The notes under the pieces: model-generated
Database searches by the model: none
What the model was told of the DNA's origin: nothing
The model's input: only the letters and a program-made list of their open reading frames with translations
Source: Labilithrix sp.
GTDB taxonomy: Bacteria > Myxococcota_A > Polyangia > Polyangiales > Polyangiaceae
DNA length: 64,000 nucleotides
Direction of reading: 5' to 3'
NCBI GenBank assembly: GCA_019637175.1
Contig: JAHBWD010000011.1
Span: 1-64,000, forward strand
Position numbers and translations under genes: made by a program
Shown here: positions 54,381 to 63,586 of the stretch, in pieces
How the letters are laid out: every line of letters starts with the position of its first letter
Numbering within the stretch: position 1 is the first letter of the stretch

Positions 54381-55268
54381 TCACGGCTTCTGGCAGATCC
54401 CGTAGCTCGGATCGCTGAAGACCGTGCTCGTCTTGCACGCCTGGCCCGAGGGGCAGCTCCCCACGCCCGAGGGCACGCCGACCTTGCAGAGCTTGTAGCA
54501 CTTGCGGTTGCCCGGTTGACCCAGGCACGTGAGGTTCGCCGCGCAGTGATCGTCGTCGCACGAGTCGCCGACCTGTCGCTCGCCGATGCTGACGCACCCG
54601 GTGTCGCCGTCGGCGTTGACGACCGCGCACGACTCGTTCGCGGCGCACTTGCCGGTCGCGAGGAGCTGGCACTCCTTGAGCGGCATGCACACGGGCGCCT
54701 TGCTGTTGACGTCGACGAGGCGCTGCACGTCGCAGAACGTCTCGCCGCCGCTCTGCGACGCGCGACCCTCGCACGTCCCCGCGCAGCAGTAGTGACGGCA
54801 AACCTTGCTCGTCGCGCCGACGACGCAATCGAACCCCGGCGCGCAGTCGCTGCCGGTCTCGCACTCGGCGCCGTCGCCGCCGTCGCCGCTCTCGTCGAGC
54901 GCGCATGTCGGCGCGAGGTCGGCGCCTTTGCGCGCGAGGCGACACGCCTTGGTGCCCTCGTTGCTGCCGCCGTCCGGCGTGTCGGTGCAGGGCTCGGCGC
55001 CGTTGGTCACGCGCGCGCCGTCGTCGTCGGGCATGCACTCGCCGGGCGCGACGCGGCAGAGCGGATTGCCTCGATACGTCGCGCCTCGCGCGTCGCCCCC
55101 GTCGTTCTCGCTCGCCTTCATCGGCGCGGGCGGCGGCGCCTGGTCGTCGTCGAGCCCCGGCGACGCGAAGAGCGCGGCCTCGTCGTTGCTCGCGCCGCAT
55201 CCGAGCGCGACCGTGAAGGCGACGGCCAGCGCGGCGAGACGTGGTGGAAGAGAGGAGGTGCTACGCAC
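54381..55268 (-). CDS. Cys-rich lipoprotein
   Basis: A 295-residue protein from GTG 55268 with a lipoprotein signal (lipobox VALGC, then GASND). After an Asp/Pro-rich linker come about 25 cysteines in EGF-like or disulfide-knot spacing (ECETGSDCAPGFDCVVG, CRHYCCAGTC, DSCDDDHCAANLTC, KCYKLCKVG). Such proteins are frequent in myxobacteria and are thought to be surface-exposed; no catalytic motif is present. Function unknown. The 237 bases upstream hold an AT-richer patch (CAATATCCTGGATTCATTGA) around 55383-55402 that may contain its promoter. Confidence 0.75.
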   Translation of the reverse strand: MRSTSSLPPRLAALAVAFTVALGCGASNDEAALFASPGLDDDQAPPPAPMKASENDGGDARGATYRGNPLCRVAPGECMPDDDGARVTNGAEPCTDTPDGGSNEGTKACRLARKGADLAPTCALDESGDGGDGAECETGSDCAPGFDCVVGATSKVCRHYCCAGTCEGRASQSGGETFCDVQRLVDVNSKAPVCMPLKECQLLATGKCAANESCAVVNADGDTGCVSIGERQVGDSCDDDHCAANLTCLGQPGNRKCYKLCKVGVPSGVGSCPSGQACKTSTVFSDPSYGICQKP

Positions 55269-55505
55269 GAAGACCCGAGAAGAATCGTGGCTGTAATCGC
55301 GAGAGGAAGCTACGCCCCGAGGGCGCCACCTCTCCGGAGATTCACGCTGCGTGCCGGCGCCGCGCGCTCGTCGTCAAGTATGCAATATCCTGGATTCATT
55401 GACAAATGCTCGCCGCGGCGAGGCGGCTCCCGCGGCGGCCCATGACTTCGATGTCGTGGTGGGCCCGGAAGTCGCTCTTCAGGGTCCGCGCTCGAAGACT
55501 CGCGC

Positions 55506-57548
55506 TCAGCGCGCTTCGATGTCTCTCGTGACCGCGTTGCCCGCGACGTCGAACGCGCGAACGACCACGATGTGCGAGCCCGCCGGGACGAGCGCGCTCA
55601 CGTCGGCGTCGATCCCCTCGTCGGTCGTGTCGAAGATGCCGTCGGCGGCGGCGATCGGCCGCCACTCGAGCTTGCCGTCGACGGCCACCTCGACGCGCGC
55701 GATGGCCGACGTGCCGTCGATCACCCGCGCGCGGAGCCGGCGGCCAACAATCTGGAGGCCCTCGATGCGAGGAGGCGTGTTGTCGACGAGCACCGTCTCC
55801 GACTCGAGCGCGTGCTTCTGCACTTGATCGGGCGGGTTCGCCGGCTCGTCGCTCGCCTCGACGCGCACGCGGTACTTGCCCTCGGGGAGCGCCGCCGTGT
55901 CCCACTCGAGCTCCGTCTTCGTGTGGACCTCGTCGGCCTTGAGCGCGTCGCGCCAGAGCGTCTGCCCTTCGCGACGGAACGCGACGCGATAGCGGAGCGC
56001 GTCGCTGTCGGGGTTGTCGACCTTCCACGTGACCTTGACGACGCTCTCGTGCTTGCCGACCTCGCCGCCGCTCGCCGGGATCGATCCGCTCGTGGGCTCC
56101 TTCGTCGGTCCGCCCTTGGGGGCCGCGTTGATCTCGGTGACGACCGGGCGAACGTTGTCGGTCATGAACGGGATGGTGACCTCGTTGAGCACCGCCTGCG
56201 GATCGCGCGCCCACCGCGCGCGCACCTGAACGTAGCGACCCGGCGCCGACGTGATCGCGCCCGCCGCGCCGAGCGGGTTGCTCCATGCCGTCCACGTCGC
56301 GTCCGGCGTCGCGGTGTTGCCCGAGCGCGTCGAGAGCTCGAGGTTGCCGCTCGCGCGCCAGGAGAGCGTGCCGAACTTCGCGCGCAGCGTCGCGTCCAGC
56401 ACCTTGCTCGTCCACACGGCGTCGGCGCCGCCTCGCCCGAGGATGCGGTGCGCGATCGGAGGGTCGCTGTTCGCGACGAGGCCCTTGCCGCCGGCGATGT
56501 GCAGCGCGCCGACCTGACGCTCGTCGGTGTCGGCGAGGAGCGTGACGACGTGCGCGTCGTCGACCGTGTAGACGCGGCCGTTCGCGCCCGTGCCCACGTA
56601 GGCGCGGCCTTGTTCGTCGAGCGCGAGCGACATGTAGTGCGTGTCGTCGTGCTTCATCATCTTCTCGGGTCGACCCTGCGCGTCGAACCGGTAGAGCGAG
56701 CCTTTTCCTGCCTTCGGGCGCGGCGCGGTCGACGGACCCGGCGGCGTCTTTCCCGCCGCCGCCGTTCGACGCGGCGGGTCCGGGGGCTCGCCGTACTCGT
56801 TGCCGATCGCCCAGACGACGCCCTTCGAAACCGCGACGGCCTTGACCTCTTCGCCCGCGAGCGTCGCGAGCACGGTCGCCCGCCCCGGTCCGCTGATCCT
56901 GTAGAGGTGGCCCTTGCCGCTCGAGCCCGCGAGCAAGTCTCCGTTGTCCATCATCGCGAGCGACACGAGGTTGCCCTCGGCGCTGCGGAAGTACACCGAG
57001 CTCGTGCCGTTCGGCTCGACGCGGAACACCTTGCCCTCGGGTCCGGTCGCGGCGAAGAGGCCGGCGCCGGCGCGATCGAGCACCAGCGCCCAGACGTGGC
57101 TCGTGTCGGGCAGCGTCACGAAGGGCTCGGCCTTGCCCTGCGAGAGCTTGAAGATCTTTCCGTCGGGGATCGTCGCGGCGAAGATCGTTCCGTTCTTCGC
57201 CTGCACGATCGAGGTCACGGCGAGCGCGCCGGTGTCGGCGAACAGGGTGACGGCGTCGCCGATGACCTTGTAGACCTTGCCCTGGGGGCTCGTTCCGACG
57301 AGCGCGCTGCCGTCGGCGAGCGCGAGCACAGACCACGAGGCGCTCGCCTCGGGGATGGGCGCGTTGCCGAGCGTGAAGCCGGCGCGCACGGCGCCGTCGG
57401 AGCTGACCGCGACCCCCTTGAGGTCGCCGCCGGAGAGCTTGTCGAGCGTGTCGAGCACGAACGTCCGCGTTCCCACCGCCCGCGCGTCCGCGGTCGTGAA
57501 GAGCGGCGCGAGCGCCAAGCCGAAGGAGAAGAGGAGCCACGGACGCAT
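55506..57548 (-). CDS. Exported beta-propeller protein with Fn3/Ig-like C-terminus
   Basis: A 680-residue protein with a Sec signal (MRPWLLFSFGLALAPLFTTA|DA). Residues about 30-375 are repeated blades with SSDGAVRAGF, ALADGSALVGTSPQGKVYKV, GTIFAATIPDGKIFKL, GAGLFAATGPEGKVFRV, DLLAGSSGKGHLYRI and GRAYVGTGANGRVYTV, an NHL/YncE-like propeller. A discoidin-like beta-sandwich (about 385-455) and Fn3/Ig-like domains follow (VVKVTWKVDNPDSDALRYRV; DNTPPRIEGLQI). It is probably a secreted scaffold. It shares strand and close spacing (47 bases) with the protease gene upstream, so the two are likely one transcript. Confidence 0.78.
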   Translation of the reverse strand: MRPWLLFSFGLALAPLFTTADARAVGTRTFVLDTLDKLSGGDLKGVAVSSDGAVRAGFTLGNAPIPEASASWSVLALADGSALVGTSPQGKVYKVIGDAVTLFADTGALAVTSIVQAKNGTIFAATIPDGKIFKLSQGKAEPFVTLPDTSHVWALVLDRAGAGLFAATGPEGKVFRVEPNGTSSVYFRSAEGNLVSLAMMDNGDLLAGSSGKGHLYRISGPGRATVLATLAGEEVKAVAVSKGVVWAIGNEYGEPPDPPRRTAAAGKTPPGPSTAPRPKAGKGSLYRFDAQGRPEKMMKHDDTHYMSLALDEQGRAYVGTGANGRVYTVDDAHVVTLLADTDERQVGALHIAGGKGLVANSDPPIAHRILGRGGADAVWTSKVLDATLRAKFGTLSWRASGNLELSTRSGNTATPDATWTAWSNPLGAAGAITSAPGRYVQVRARWARDPQAVLNEVTIPFMTDNVRPVVTEINAAPKGGPTKEPTSGSIPASGGEVGKHESVVKVTWKVDNPDSDALRYRVAFRREGQTLWRDALKADEVHTKTELEWDTAALPEGKYRVRVEASDEPANPPDQVQKHALESETVLVDNTPPRIEGLQIVGRRLRARVIDGTSAIARVEVAVDGKLEWRPIAAADGIFDTTDEGIDADVSALVPAGSHIVVVRAFDVAGNAVTRDIEAR

Positions 57549-57595
57549 GAGGGGATTCTACACGGACCGAGTCGGGCGGAAAAACCTGCGACGTC

Positions 57596-59518
57596 TCAGC
57601 GGACCACGGCCTTGACCCGGACGCGCGCGCGGAGCGTCCCGTCGACGTAGCGGTCGAGCGGCGTCACGACGCGCGTGTAGGAGACGAACGCCTCGGGCGC
57701 GACGTCGGAGGTCCACGGCCGCAGCGAGTCGAGGGCGAAGGCGGGCAGCCGATCGGCGACGTGCCCCTTGTACGCGACGCCTTGGCCCCGCACGCGATAC
57801 TGGACGACGACGCTCTTCGGCAGGAGCGACTGCTTGGTCGCGTTCGAGAGCAGATCGTCGAGCCTCTGCGGCGCCGCGACGTCGGGCGCCGCGGCGTAGC
57901 CCGGCACGATGTCGAGGTCGACGTCCTTTCCCGCGAGCTCCGCGGGGAAGCGCACCTCGAGGACCTTCGTCGTCTCGGGTCCCGCGAAGGGCACGAGGTG
58001 GACGCGGAGGCGCGCAGGCTGCTCTGCGTCGACGACGGGATCGAGCACGTCGACGCCGCGGAGCTTCCAGAGCTCGCGCGAGTAGTCGACCGTGAGGACG
58101 CCCTCGACCTTGTCGACGTGCGTCATCTCCCACGGGTTGTTGAGCACCTCGCCCACCGCGCGTCCGATCTTCGAGTGGGAGAAATCGCCCGCGTCGGGCA
58201 TGCCGCCGACCGCGACGCCGAAGTCTTCGAGCTCGATCGTCCCGTGCCCGCGCACCGTGAGCTTCGACTTGAGCCGCCAGGTCACGTCGCGCCGCTCGTT
58301 GACCGAGGCGTCGACGATCGAGCCGATCACCGACGCGACGAGCGAGCCGCTCATGAAGCGATCCTCGGCGATCTCGACGTTCCAGCTCTTCTTCGGGATG
58401 CCGTCGGCGCCCTTGATCTCGAAGGAGAGGGGGAACATGGGCGCCCTCTTCGTCTCGTCGACGACGACCGCGCTCTGTCGATCTTGCACGAGCGTGCCGA
58501 GCGGCCGCGCAGCCTCGCCGATCTTCGACGAGTGCTGATCGCTCGCGAAGATCCAGTGAACGCGCCCGATGGCGGCGGGGAGCGCGGTCACGCCCGCTTC
58601 CATCATCGGGTGACCGAAGCCGCAGAGCTTCGCGCCCTCGACGTGGGTGACCGTTCCGAGCCCCATGAAGGAGACGTCGCCGCGCGCCATCTGCACGCCG
58701 AGCGCGCCGCCGTCGACGTAGTGCATCGGCGCGTTGGGATCCTGCGCGCCGCCGCCGCCGCCGCCCGCTTGCACGGGCTCGAGGCCGAGCGGCCCGAAGA
58801 GCTTGCGTACGAGCGCGACACTGCGATCGCTCATGCCCGCGAGCAAGAGCGGCGTCGCCGCGGGGACGACGGGCCGCGACGGATCGAGGCCCGAGGAGAG
58901 GCGCGTGGCGACCTGCTGCGCGTGGGTCTCGAGATCGTACTCGCCGGGCGCGCCGTCGAACGCGGTCGTGCCGCTGCCCGGTCCGATGTTCGGCGCGTCG
59001 TTCTCGGCGCGCTTGCCCGCTTGCGGCTTCGCGCTCCCCGGCAGCGGCGCGCCGCCCTCGAGCGGCCAGAAGCCCGGCGGAATGGGCCGGCGCATCTCGG
59101 TGATCATCGGCGCGATCGGCGTCACGCCCGCGACGGGCTCGACCTGGAACGCCGCCCACGAGTACGCGTAAGCGCCCGCGAGACGGCCATCGAGGTAGAT
59201 CGGGCTGCCGCTCATGCCGCGCACGTTCTTCGTGACGTTGAGGCGAGGGTGCGGCGTCTTGATCAGGATGAGCTCCTGAGACGGGCGGAAGTTCTTGAGG
59301 ACGCCGACGACCTCGACGTCGAAGCGTTCGGGCTGCGTGCCCTTGAAGACGGTGAGGCCGTAGCCCTTCATGCCGTCTTTGATCTCGTCGACCGAGATCG
59401 TCGAGGGCTTCGCGTCGCCGCGCGCGAGGGGGATCGTCAGGCCGAGGCCGGTGAAGAGCCCGATCGCCAGCGCGCCGATCGGCAAGAGCTCCTTGTGCAC
59501 GGGATCATCGTTGCGCAC
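57596..59518 (-). CDS. SpoIVB-like serine protease (peptidase S55 family)
   Basis: A 640-residue membrane-anchored protein starting at GTG 59518 with an N-terminal helix (PIGALAIGLFTGLGLTIPLA). The region after it carries the S55 signature: MKGYGLTVFKGTQPERFDVE, then RGMSGSPIYLDGRLAGAYAY (catalytic Ser in GMSGSP, about 101-106), and later KLCGFGHPMMEAG, the conserved GFGHP box. No PDZ domain is obvious between them. In Bacillus, SpoIVB activates sigma-K during sporulation; the family also occurs in myxobacteria, where its role is unknown. A Gly-rich linker (GGGGGGAQ) splits the middle. Likely acts outside the inner membrane. Confidence 0.8.
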   Translation of the reverse strand: MRNDDPVHKELLPIGALAIGLFTGLGLTIPLARGDAKPSTISVDEIKDGMKGYGLTVFKGTQPERFDVEVVGVLKNFRPSQELILIKTPHPRLNVTKNVRGMSGSPIYLDGRLAGAYAYSWAAFQVEPVAGVTPIAPMITEMRRPIPPGFWPLEGGAPLPGSAKPQAGKRAENDAPNIGPGSGTTAFDGAPGEYDLETHAQQVATRLSSGLDPSRPVVPAATPLLLAGMSDRSVALVRKLFGPLGLEPVQAGGGGGGAQDPNAPMHYVDGGALGVQMARGDVSFMGLGTVTHVEGAKLCGFGHPMMEAGVTALPAAIGRVHWIFASDQHSSKIGEAARPLGTLVQDRQSAVVVDETKRAPMFPLSFEIKGADGIPKKSWNVEIAEDRFMSGSLVASVIGSIVDASVNERRDVTWRLKSKLTVRGHGTIELEDFGVAVGGMPDAGDFSHSKIGRAVGEVLNNPWEMTHVDKVEGVLTVDYSRELWKLRGVDVLDPVVDAEQPARLRVHLVPFAGPETTKVLEVRFPAELAGKDVDLDIVPGYAAAPDVAAPQRLDDLLSNATKQSLLPKSVVVQYRVRGQGVAYKGHVADRLPAFALDSLRPWTSDVAPEAFVSYTRVVTPLDRYVDGTLRARVRVKAVVR

Positions 59519-59544
59519 GGCGCTCGACCCGTAAAGCTTCTCGT

Positions 59545-59568
59545 GGAGCTCCGTCAGGAGCTCCGTCA
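59545..59568 (-). repeat. Short tandem repeat between kinase and protease genes
   Basis: Two exact copies of GGAGCTCCGTCA in tandem (59545-59556 and 59557-59568), each containing the palindrome GGAGCTCC. They sit in the 52-base gap upstream of the SpoIVB-like gene and may influence its translation or be a binding site. Confidence 0.6.
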
Positions 59569-59570
59569 GT

Positions 59571-61178
59571 TCAGTAAGGATTCGGAGGCGTCTCTTGGAC
59601 GGGCTCTTTCGGCTCTTTCGGCTCGCGCGGCGCGAGCGGCTTTGGCTTGGGAGCGGGGGGAGCGGGGGCCACGGTCGCGCTCGTGTTCTCGGCGAGGCTC
59701 GCGCCCACGCTCGTCAGGCCCTGCGGCGTGGCCGCGGGCGAGAGCGCGACGGCCACCTCGTCGGGCGTCGATCCGTCGACGAGGACGACTTTGTCGTCGT
59801 GCTTGTCGGCGCGGACGAGCACCATGACCTGGAGCCCGTTGGTGGGGCGCGCGATCGTGTCGGTGCCCCGCGGCAGCACGACGCCGTCGACCACGACGAT
59901 CGCCGTGCTCGGGGTGATGGTCAGGTGCACGCGCCCGTGCGTCGAAGGCAGCTCCATCAGCGTCGTCGCCGCGGTCGAGGCCGCCGGCGGCGCCACGTGA
60001 ACGGCCTGGGCCTTCGCCTTGCGGACGGACCTCACGTACGCGAGCACGCCGACGCCCATCGCCGCGCCGACGAGCGCGGCGGTCACGATGTAGAGCGCGC
60101 CGCGCGATTGCGCCGGCGGCCCGCCGATGTCGAGCGCGCTCCCCGATTCGTTCGTGACCGAGGCGCGCGGCGGCGGCGGCGGCGCCGCGCCGAGCACGCG
60201 CGCGTGGTTCGCCGACACCTCCGCGCCGCACCGCTCGCGGATCAAGTCGGCGACCTGCTGCGTCCCGACGGCGGGCCCGCTGTTGCGCAGGTACGTCTCG
60301 AGCCCCTGACGCATGTGCTCGGCGCTCGGATAGCGATGCTCGGGCTCGTTCGACAGCGCGCGCATGACCACGATCGCGAGCTCGTGGGGATAGTTCGCGA
60401 CGATCGTTCCCGGCGGCTCGTAGTGGCCCATCATGATCGCCGTCATGACCTGGGGATCGTGCTCGCCCTGGAACGGCCGCTGCCCGGTGGTGATCTCGTA
60501 GAGCACGCACCCGAGCGCGAAGACGTCGGTGCGGCGATCGACGGCGCCTCCGGTGAGCTGCTCCGGCGCCATGTACGCGAGCTTGCCCTTGAGCTGCCCG
60601 GCGATCGTCATGTGGCTCTTGCCGATCGCCTTCGCGACGCCGAAGTCGGTGATCTTGACGTTGCCGTCGGTGGTGAGCAGCAAGTTGTGCGGAGACACGT
60701 CGCGATGAACGACGCCGAGCGACCTCCCGCCGTCGCCGCGGAGCTCGTGGGCGGCGTGCAGGCCGGCGCACGCGTCGGCGACGATCCGCGCGGCGACGCG
60801 CGGTCTTATGGGGATGCGTGCGGCCTCGGTCACGTCTTCGCGCCCCGGGCGGAGCACGCGCATCAACGACGGACCGTCGATCCACTCCATCGCGAGGTAG
60901 AGGAGGCCGTCGTTCTCGTCGAGCGCGTGGGTTCGGCACACGTTCGGGTGGTGCACGCGCGAGGCGATGTTGGCCTCGTCGAAGAACATCTTCCGGAACT
61001 CGATGTTCTCGGAGAGGTTGGGGAGGAGCATCTTGAGCGCGACCACGTCGCCCTTGCCCCGCACGCGGGCCGCCCAGACCCTGGCCATGCCGCCGGCGCC
61101 GATCGGGGCGACGAGGTCGTAGGGGCCGAGCGCAGCGCCGGGAGCGAGCTCGTCGATGTCGATCTGCGCGGCGGGCAC
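59571..61178 (-). CDS. Transmembrane Ser/Thr protein kinase with PEGA-like extracytoplasmic domain
   Basis: A 535-residue Hanks-type kinase from GTG 61178. The catalytic domain (about 18-290) has IGAGGMARVWAARV, VALKML, HRDVSPHN, DFGVAK and GKLAYMAPEQLTGG, all intact. After a proline linker (APPPPPRA) comes one membrane helix (GALYIVTAALVGAAMGVGVL), then an outside beta domain (VHLTITPSTAIVVVDGVVLP) of the PEGA type and a Lys/Pro/Glu tail. It would sense or bind something outside and phosphorylate cytoplasmic targets. A TATACT box lies eight bases before the GTG, suggesting a leaderless message. It diverges from cstA. Confidence 0.87.
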   Translation of the reverse strand: MPAAQIDIDELAPGAALGPYDLVAPIGAGGMARVWAARVRGKGDVVALKMLLPNLSENIEFRKMFFDEANIASRVHHPNVCRTHALDENDGLLYLAMEWIDGPSLMRVLRPGREDVTEAARIPIRPRVAARIVADACAGLHAAHELRGDGGRSLGVVHRDVSPHNLLLTTDGNVKITDFGVAKAIGKSHMTIAGQLKGKLAYMAPEQLTGGAVDRRTDVFALGCVLYEITTGQRPFQGEHDPQVMTAIMMGHYEPPGTIVANYPHELAIVVMRALSNEPEHRYPSAEHMRQGLETYLRNSGPAVGTQQVADLIRERCGAEVSANHARVLGAAPPPPPRASVTNESGSALDIGGPPAQSRGALYIVTAALVGAAMGVGVLAYVRSVRKAKAQAVHVAPPAASTAATTLMELPSTHGRVHLTITPSTAIVVVDGVVLPRGTDTIARPTNGLQVMVLVRADKHDDKVVLVDGSTPDEVAVALSPAATPQGLTSVGASLAENTSATVAPAPPAPKPKPLAPREPKEPKEPVQETPPNPY

Positions 61179-61186
61179 CAGGCGCC

Positions 61187-61192
61187 AGTATA
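61187..61192 (-). promoter_or_regulatory. TATACT -10 element for the PEGA-like kinase gene
   Basis: On the minus strand TATACT ends eight bases before the proposed GTG. A start point 6-8 bases downstream of the box would fall at or next to the GTG, which implies a leaderless or nearly leaderless transcript. No convincing -35 is seen 16-18 bases upstream. Confidence 0.4.
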
Positions 61193-61258
61193 AGCGCTCC
61201 GGCTGGGCGCAGGCGTCATCCTTCCCGATGTATGGGCACATGCGCTAAAGAGCTTTCG

Positions 61259-63343
61259 ATGCACGCGGCGTGGTGGATGCTCGGGGCGCTCGCCGTCCTC
61301 GCGATCGCGTATCGCTATTACTCGGCGTTCCTCGCCGCGAAGGTGCTCTGCCTCGACGACAGCCGCGTCACGCCGGCGCACCGCCTCGAAGACGGACAGA
61401 ACTTCCATCCGACCCATCGGATCGTCCTCTTCGGTCATCACTTCGCCGCGATCACGGGCGCGGGGCCGCTCATCGGTCCGGTGCTGGCGGCGCAGTTCGG
61501 GTTCTATCCGGGCTTTCTCTGGATCCTCTTCGGCGTCGTCCTCGCCGGCGCGACCCACGACTTCATCATCCTCGTCGCGAGCACGCGTCGCAACGGCCGG
61601 TCGCTCGCGGAGATCGCGCGCGACGAGCTCGGGCCGGTGCTAGGCCTCGTCACGGCGGTCGCGATCCTCTTCATCGTCGTCATCGCGCTCGCCGGCCTCG
61701 GCAACGTGGTGGTCGGCGCGCTCGCCGAGAGCGCGTGGGGCGTCTTCACGGTCGGCGCGTCGATCCCGATCGCCCTCGTGATGGGCCTCTACATCCACGG
61801 CGTGCGCAAGGGATCGGCGCGCGGGATCCGCGAGGCGACGATCTTCGGCGTCGCGCTGCTCTTCGTCGCGCTGATCGCGGGCAAGCACGTCGGCGACTCG
61901 TCGTTCGCGGTGCACCTCAAGCTCTCGAAGACGACGCTGACGCTCGCGATGGCGGCCTACGGGTTCATCGCGAGCGTGCTGCCCGTGTGGATGCTCCTCT
62001 GCCCGCGCGACTACCTCTCGAGCTACATGAAGATCGGGACGATCGCGCTGCTCGTGATCGGCGTCATCGTGGTCAACCCCGAGATCCAGATGCCCGGGGT
62101 GACGCAGTACATCCACGGCGGCGGGCCGATCGTGAAGGGGCCGCTCTTTCCCTTCGTGTTCATCACGATCGCGTGCGGCGCGATCAGCGGCTTCCACGCG
62201 CTCGTCTCGAGCGGCACCACGCCGAAGATGGTCGACAAGGAGCGCGACTGCCGTCCCATCGGATACGGCGCGATGCTCGTCGAGGGCCTCGTCGGCATCA
62301 CGGCGCTCATCGCGGCGTGCGCGATGCCGCAGGAAGACTACGTCGCGATCAACACGAACCCGCAGATCGCGGTGGTCGCGCCGGCGGGCAACGGCGGAGG
62401 GCTCGCGCGCGACGAGGCGCAGCTCGCGAAGCTCGACGGCGTGCTCACGCGTCACGATCGCGAGCTGCTCCGGCTCGGCGAGGGCGCGCCGGCGGCTTTG
62501 CTCGCGGGCAAGAAGATCGCGCTCTCGGACGCGCTCGCGCTTTCGAACGGCGCGCTCGCGGCGCTCGACTACGCCGTCGATCCCCACGCGCCTCGCGCGA
62601 CGATGCTCGAAGACGCCGACTTCGCGCGCCTCGGCGTGAAGGTGAAGGAGCTGCCCGCGCTCCAACGACAAGCCGACGAGGTGGTGGCGGCGCGCACGGG
62701 CGGCGGCGTCTCGCTCGCGGTCGGCATGGCGCGCGTCTTCAGCGGGCTGCCGGGGATGAACACGCTGCTCGCGTACTGGTACCACTTCGCGATCATGTTC
62801 GAGGCGCTGTTCATCCTCACGACGATCGACACCGGCACGCGCATCGGGCGCTTCCTGATGCAGGAGTTCATGGCGCGCGTCTCTCCCGAGCTCGGCAAGT
62901 CGACGAGCCGTCCGGGCGCCTTCATCGCGACCGCGCTCATCGTCGGCGGCTGGTCGTACTTCATCCTCACGGGGAACATCTCGACCATCTGGCCGATGTT
63001 CGGGATCGCCAACCAGCTCCTCGCGTGCACGGCGCTCTGCGTCGGCACGACGATCATCCTCCGCGAAGGCGCGAAGAAGAAGTACGCGCTCGTGACGCTG
63101 GGCCCGCTCCTCTTCGTCGGCACCACCACCATCACCGCGGGGATCGAGAGCGTGCGGCGCATCTTCCTCCCGCTGACCGCCAACCCGGCGACGCGCACGC
63201 TCGGCGTGGTCAACGTCGTCATCACCGTCCTGCTCTTGCTCTGCGTGGCGATGGTGATCGTGGGCAGCGCGATCCGCTGGTGGGGCCTCGTGTCGAGCGC
63301 GCCTCCGGCGACGCCCGCGCCGAGCGGAGACGCGGCGTCTTGA
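61259..63343 (+). CDS. cstA: Carbon starvation protein A, pyruvate/peptide transporter
   Basis: A 694-residue inner-membrane protein with about 16 helices. The family opening MHAAWWMLGALAVLAIAYRY and the signatures DGQNFHPTHRIVLFGHHFAA, ITGAGPLIGPVLAAQFG, ARDELGPVLG and HALVSSGTTPKMVDKERDCR are intact; the last helices carry GMNTLLAYWYHFAIMFEALF and TIDTGTRIGRF. CstA proteins take up pyruvate (and were first linked to peptides) when carbon is short. A soluble loop of about 110 residues (around 385-495) is longer than in E. coli but is seen in many family members. ATG 61259 is chosen over 61232, which would overlap the kinase promoter. Confidence 0.94.
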   Translation: MHAAWWMLGALAVLAIAYRYYSAFLAAKVLCLDDSRVTPAHRLEDGQNFHPTHRIVLFGHHFAAITGAGPLIGPVLAAQFGFYPGFLWILFGVVLAGATHDFIILVASTRRNGRSLAEIARDELGPVLGLVTAVAILFIVVIALAGLGNVVVGALAESAWGVFTVGASIPIALVMGLYIHGVRKGSARGIREATIFGVALLFVALIAGKHVGDSSFAVHLKLSKTTLTLAMAAYGFIASVLPVWMLLCPRDYLSSYMKIGTIALLVIGVIVVNPEIQMPGVTQYIHGGGPIVKGPLFPFVFITIACGAISGFHALVSSGTTPKMVDKERDCRPIGYGAMLVEGLVGITALIAACAMPQEDYVAINTNPQIAVVAPAGNGGGLARDEAQLAKLDGVLTRHDRELLRLGEGAPAALLAGKKIALSDALALSNGALAALDYAVDPHAPRATMLEDADFARLGVKVKELPALQRQADEVVAARTGGGVSLAVGMARVFSGLPGMNTLLAYWYHFAIMFEALFILTTIDTGTRIGRFLMQEFMARVSPELGKSTSRPGAFIATALIVGGWSYFILTGNISTIWPMFGIANQLLACTALCVGTTIILREGAKKKYALVTLGPLLFVGTTTITAGIESVRRIFLPLTANPATRTLGVVNVVITVLLLLCVAMVIVGSAIRWWGLVSSAPPATPAPSGDAAS

Positions 63344-63573
63344 GCGAGCTCGTGCCCTGGATCCTCGTCGCGGGGCTCGCCGCGCACGTGGGCGCGCACC
63401 TCGCGATGATCGTGCGCTTCGTGATGGGCAAGAAGTGGCTCGAGGCCGCGGCGGGGTTCTTCCTCTCGCCGCTCGCGGCCTACTTCGCGTGGCGCGCGGG
63501 CATGAAGCGCGTCACGTTCACGTGGGCGGGCGGCCTCGCGCTTTACGCCCTCGGCGTCGCCCTCGCGCGCTGA
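63340..63573 (+). CDS. Small membrane protein coupled to cstA
   Basis: A 77-residue protein that starts at TTG 63340, overlapping the cstA stop (TTGA), or at GTG 63352. Three hydrophobic stretches (LVPWILVAGLAAHVGAHLAM, AAAGFFLSPLAAYFAW, FTWAGGLALYALGVALA) leave little soluble mass. It occupies the place of the small YbdD/YjiX proteins that follow cstA in enterobacteria but is hydrophobic rather than soluble, so it is not the same family. It may be an accessory subunit of the transporter. Confidence 0.62.
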   Translation: MSELVPWILVAGLAAHVGAHLAMIVRFVMGKKWLEAAAGFFLSPLAAYFAWRAGMKRVTFTWAGGLALYALGVALAR

Positions 63574-63586
63574 GGCGCGCTCGTCG

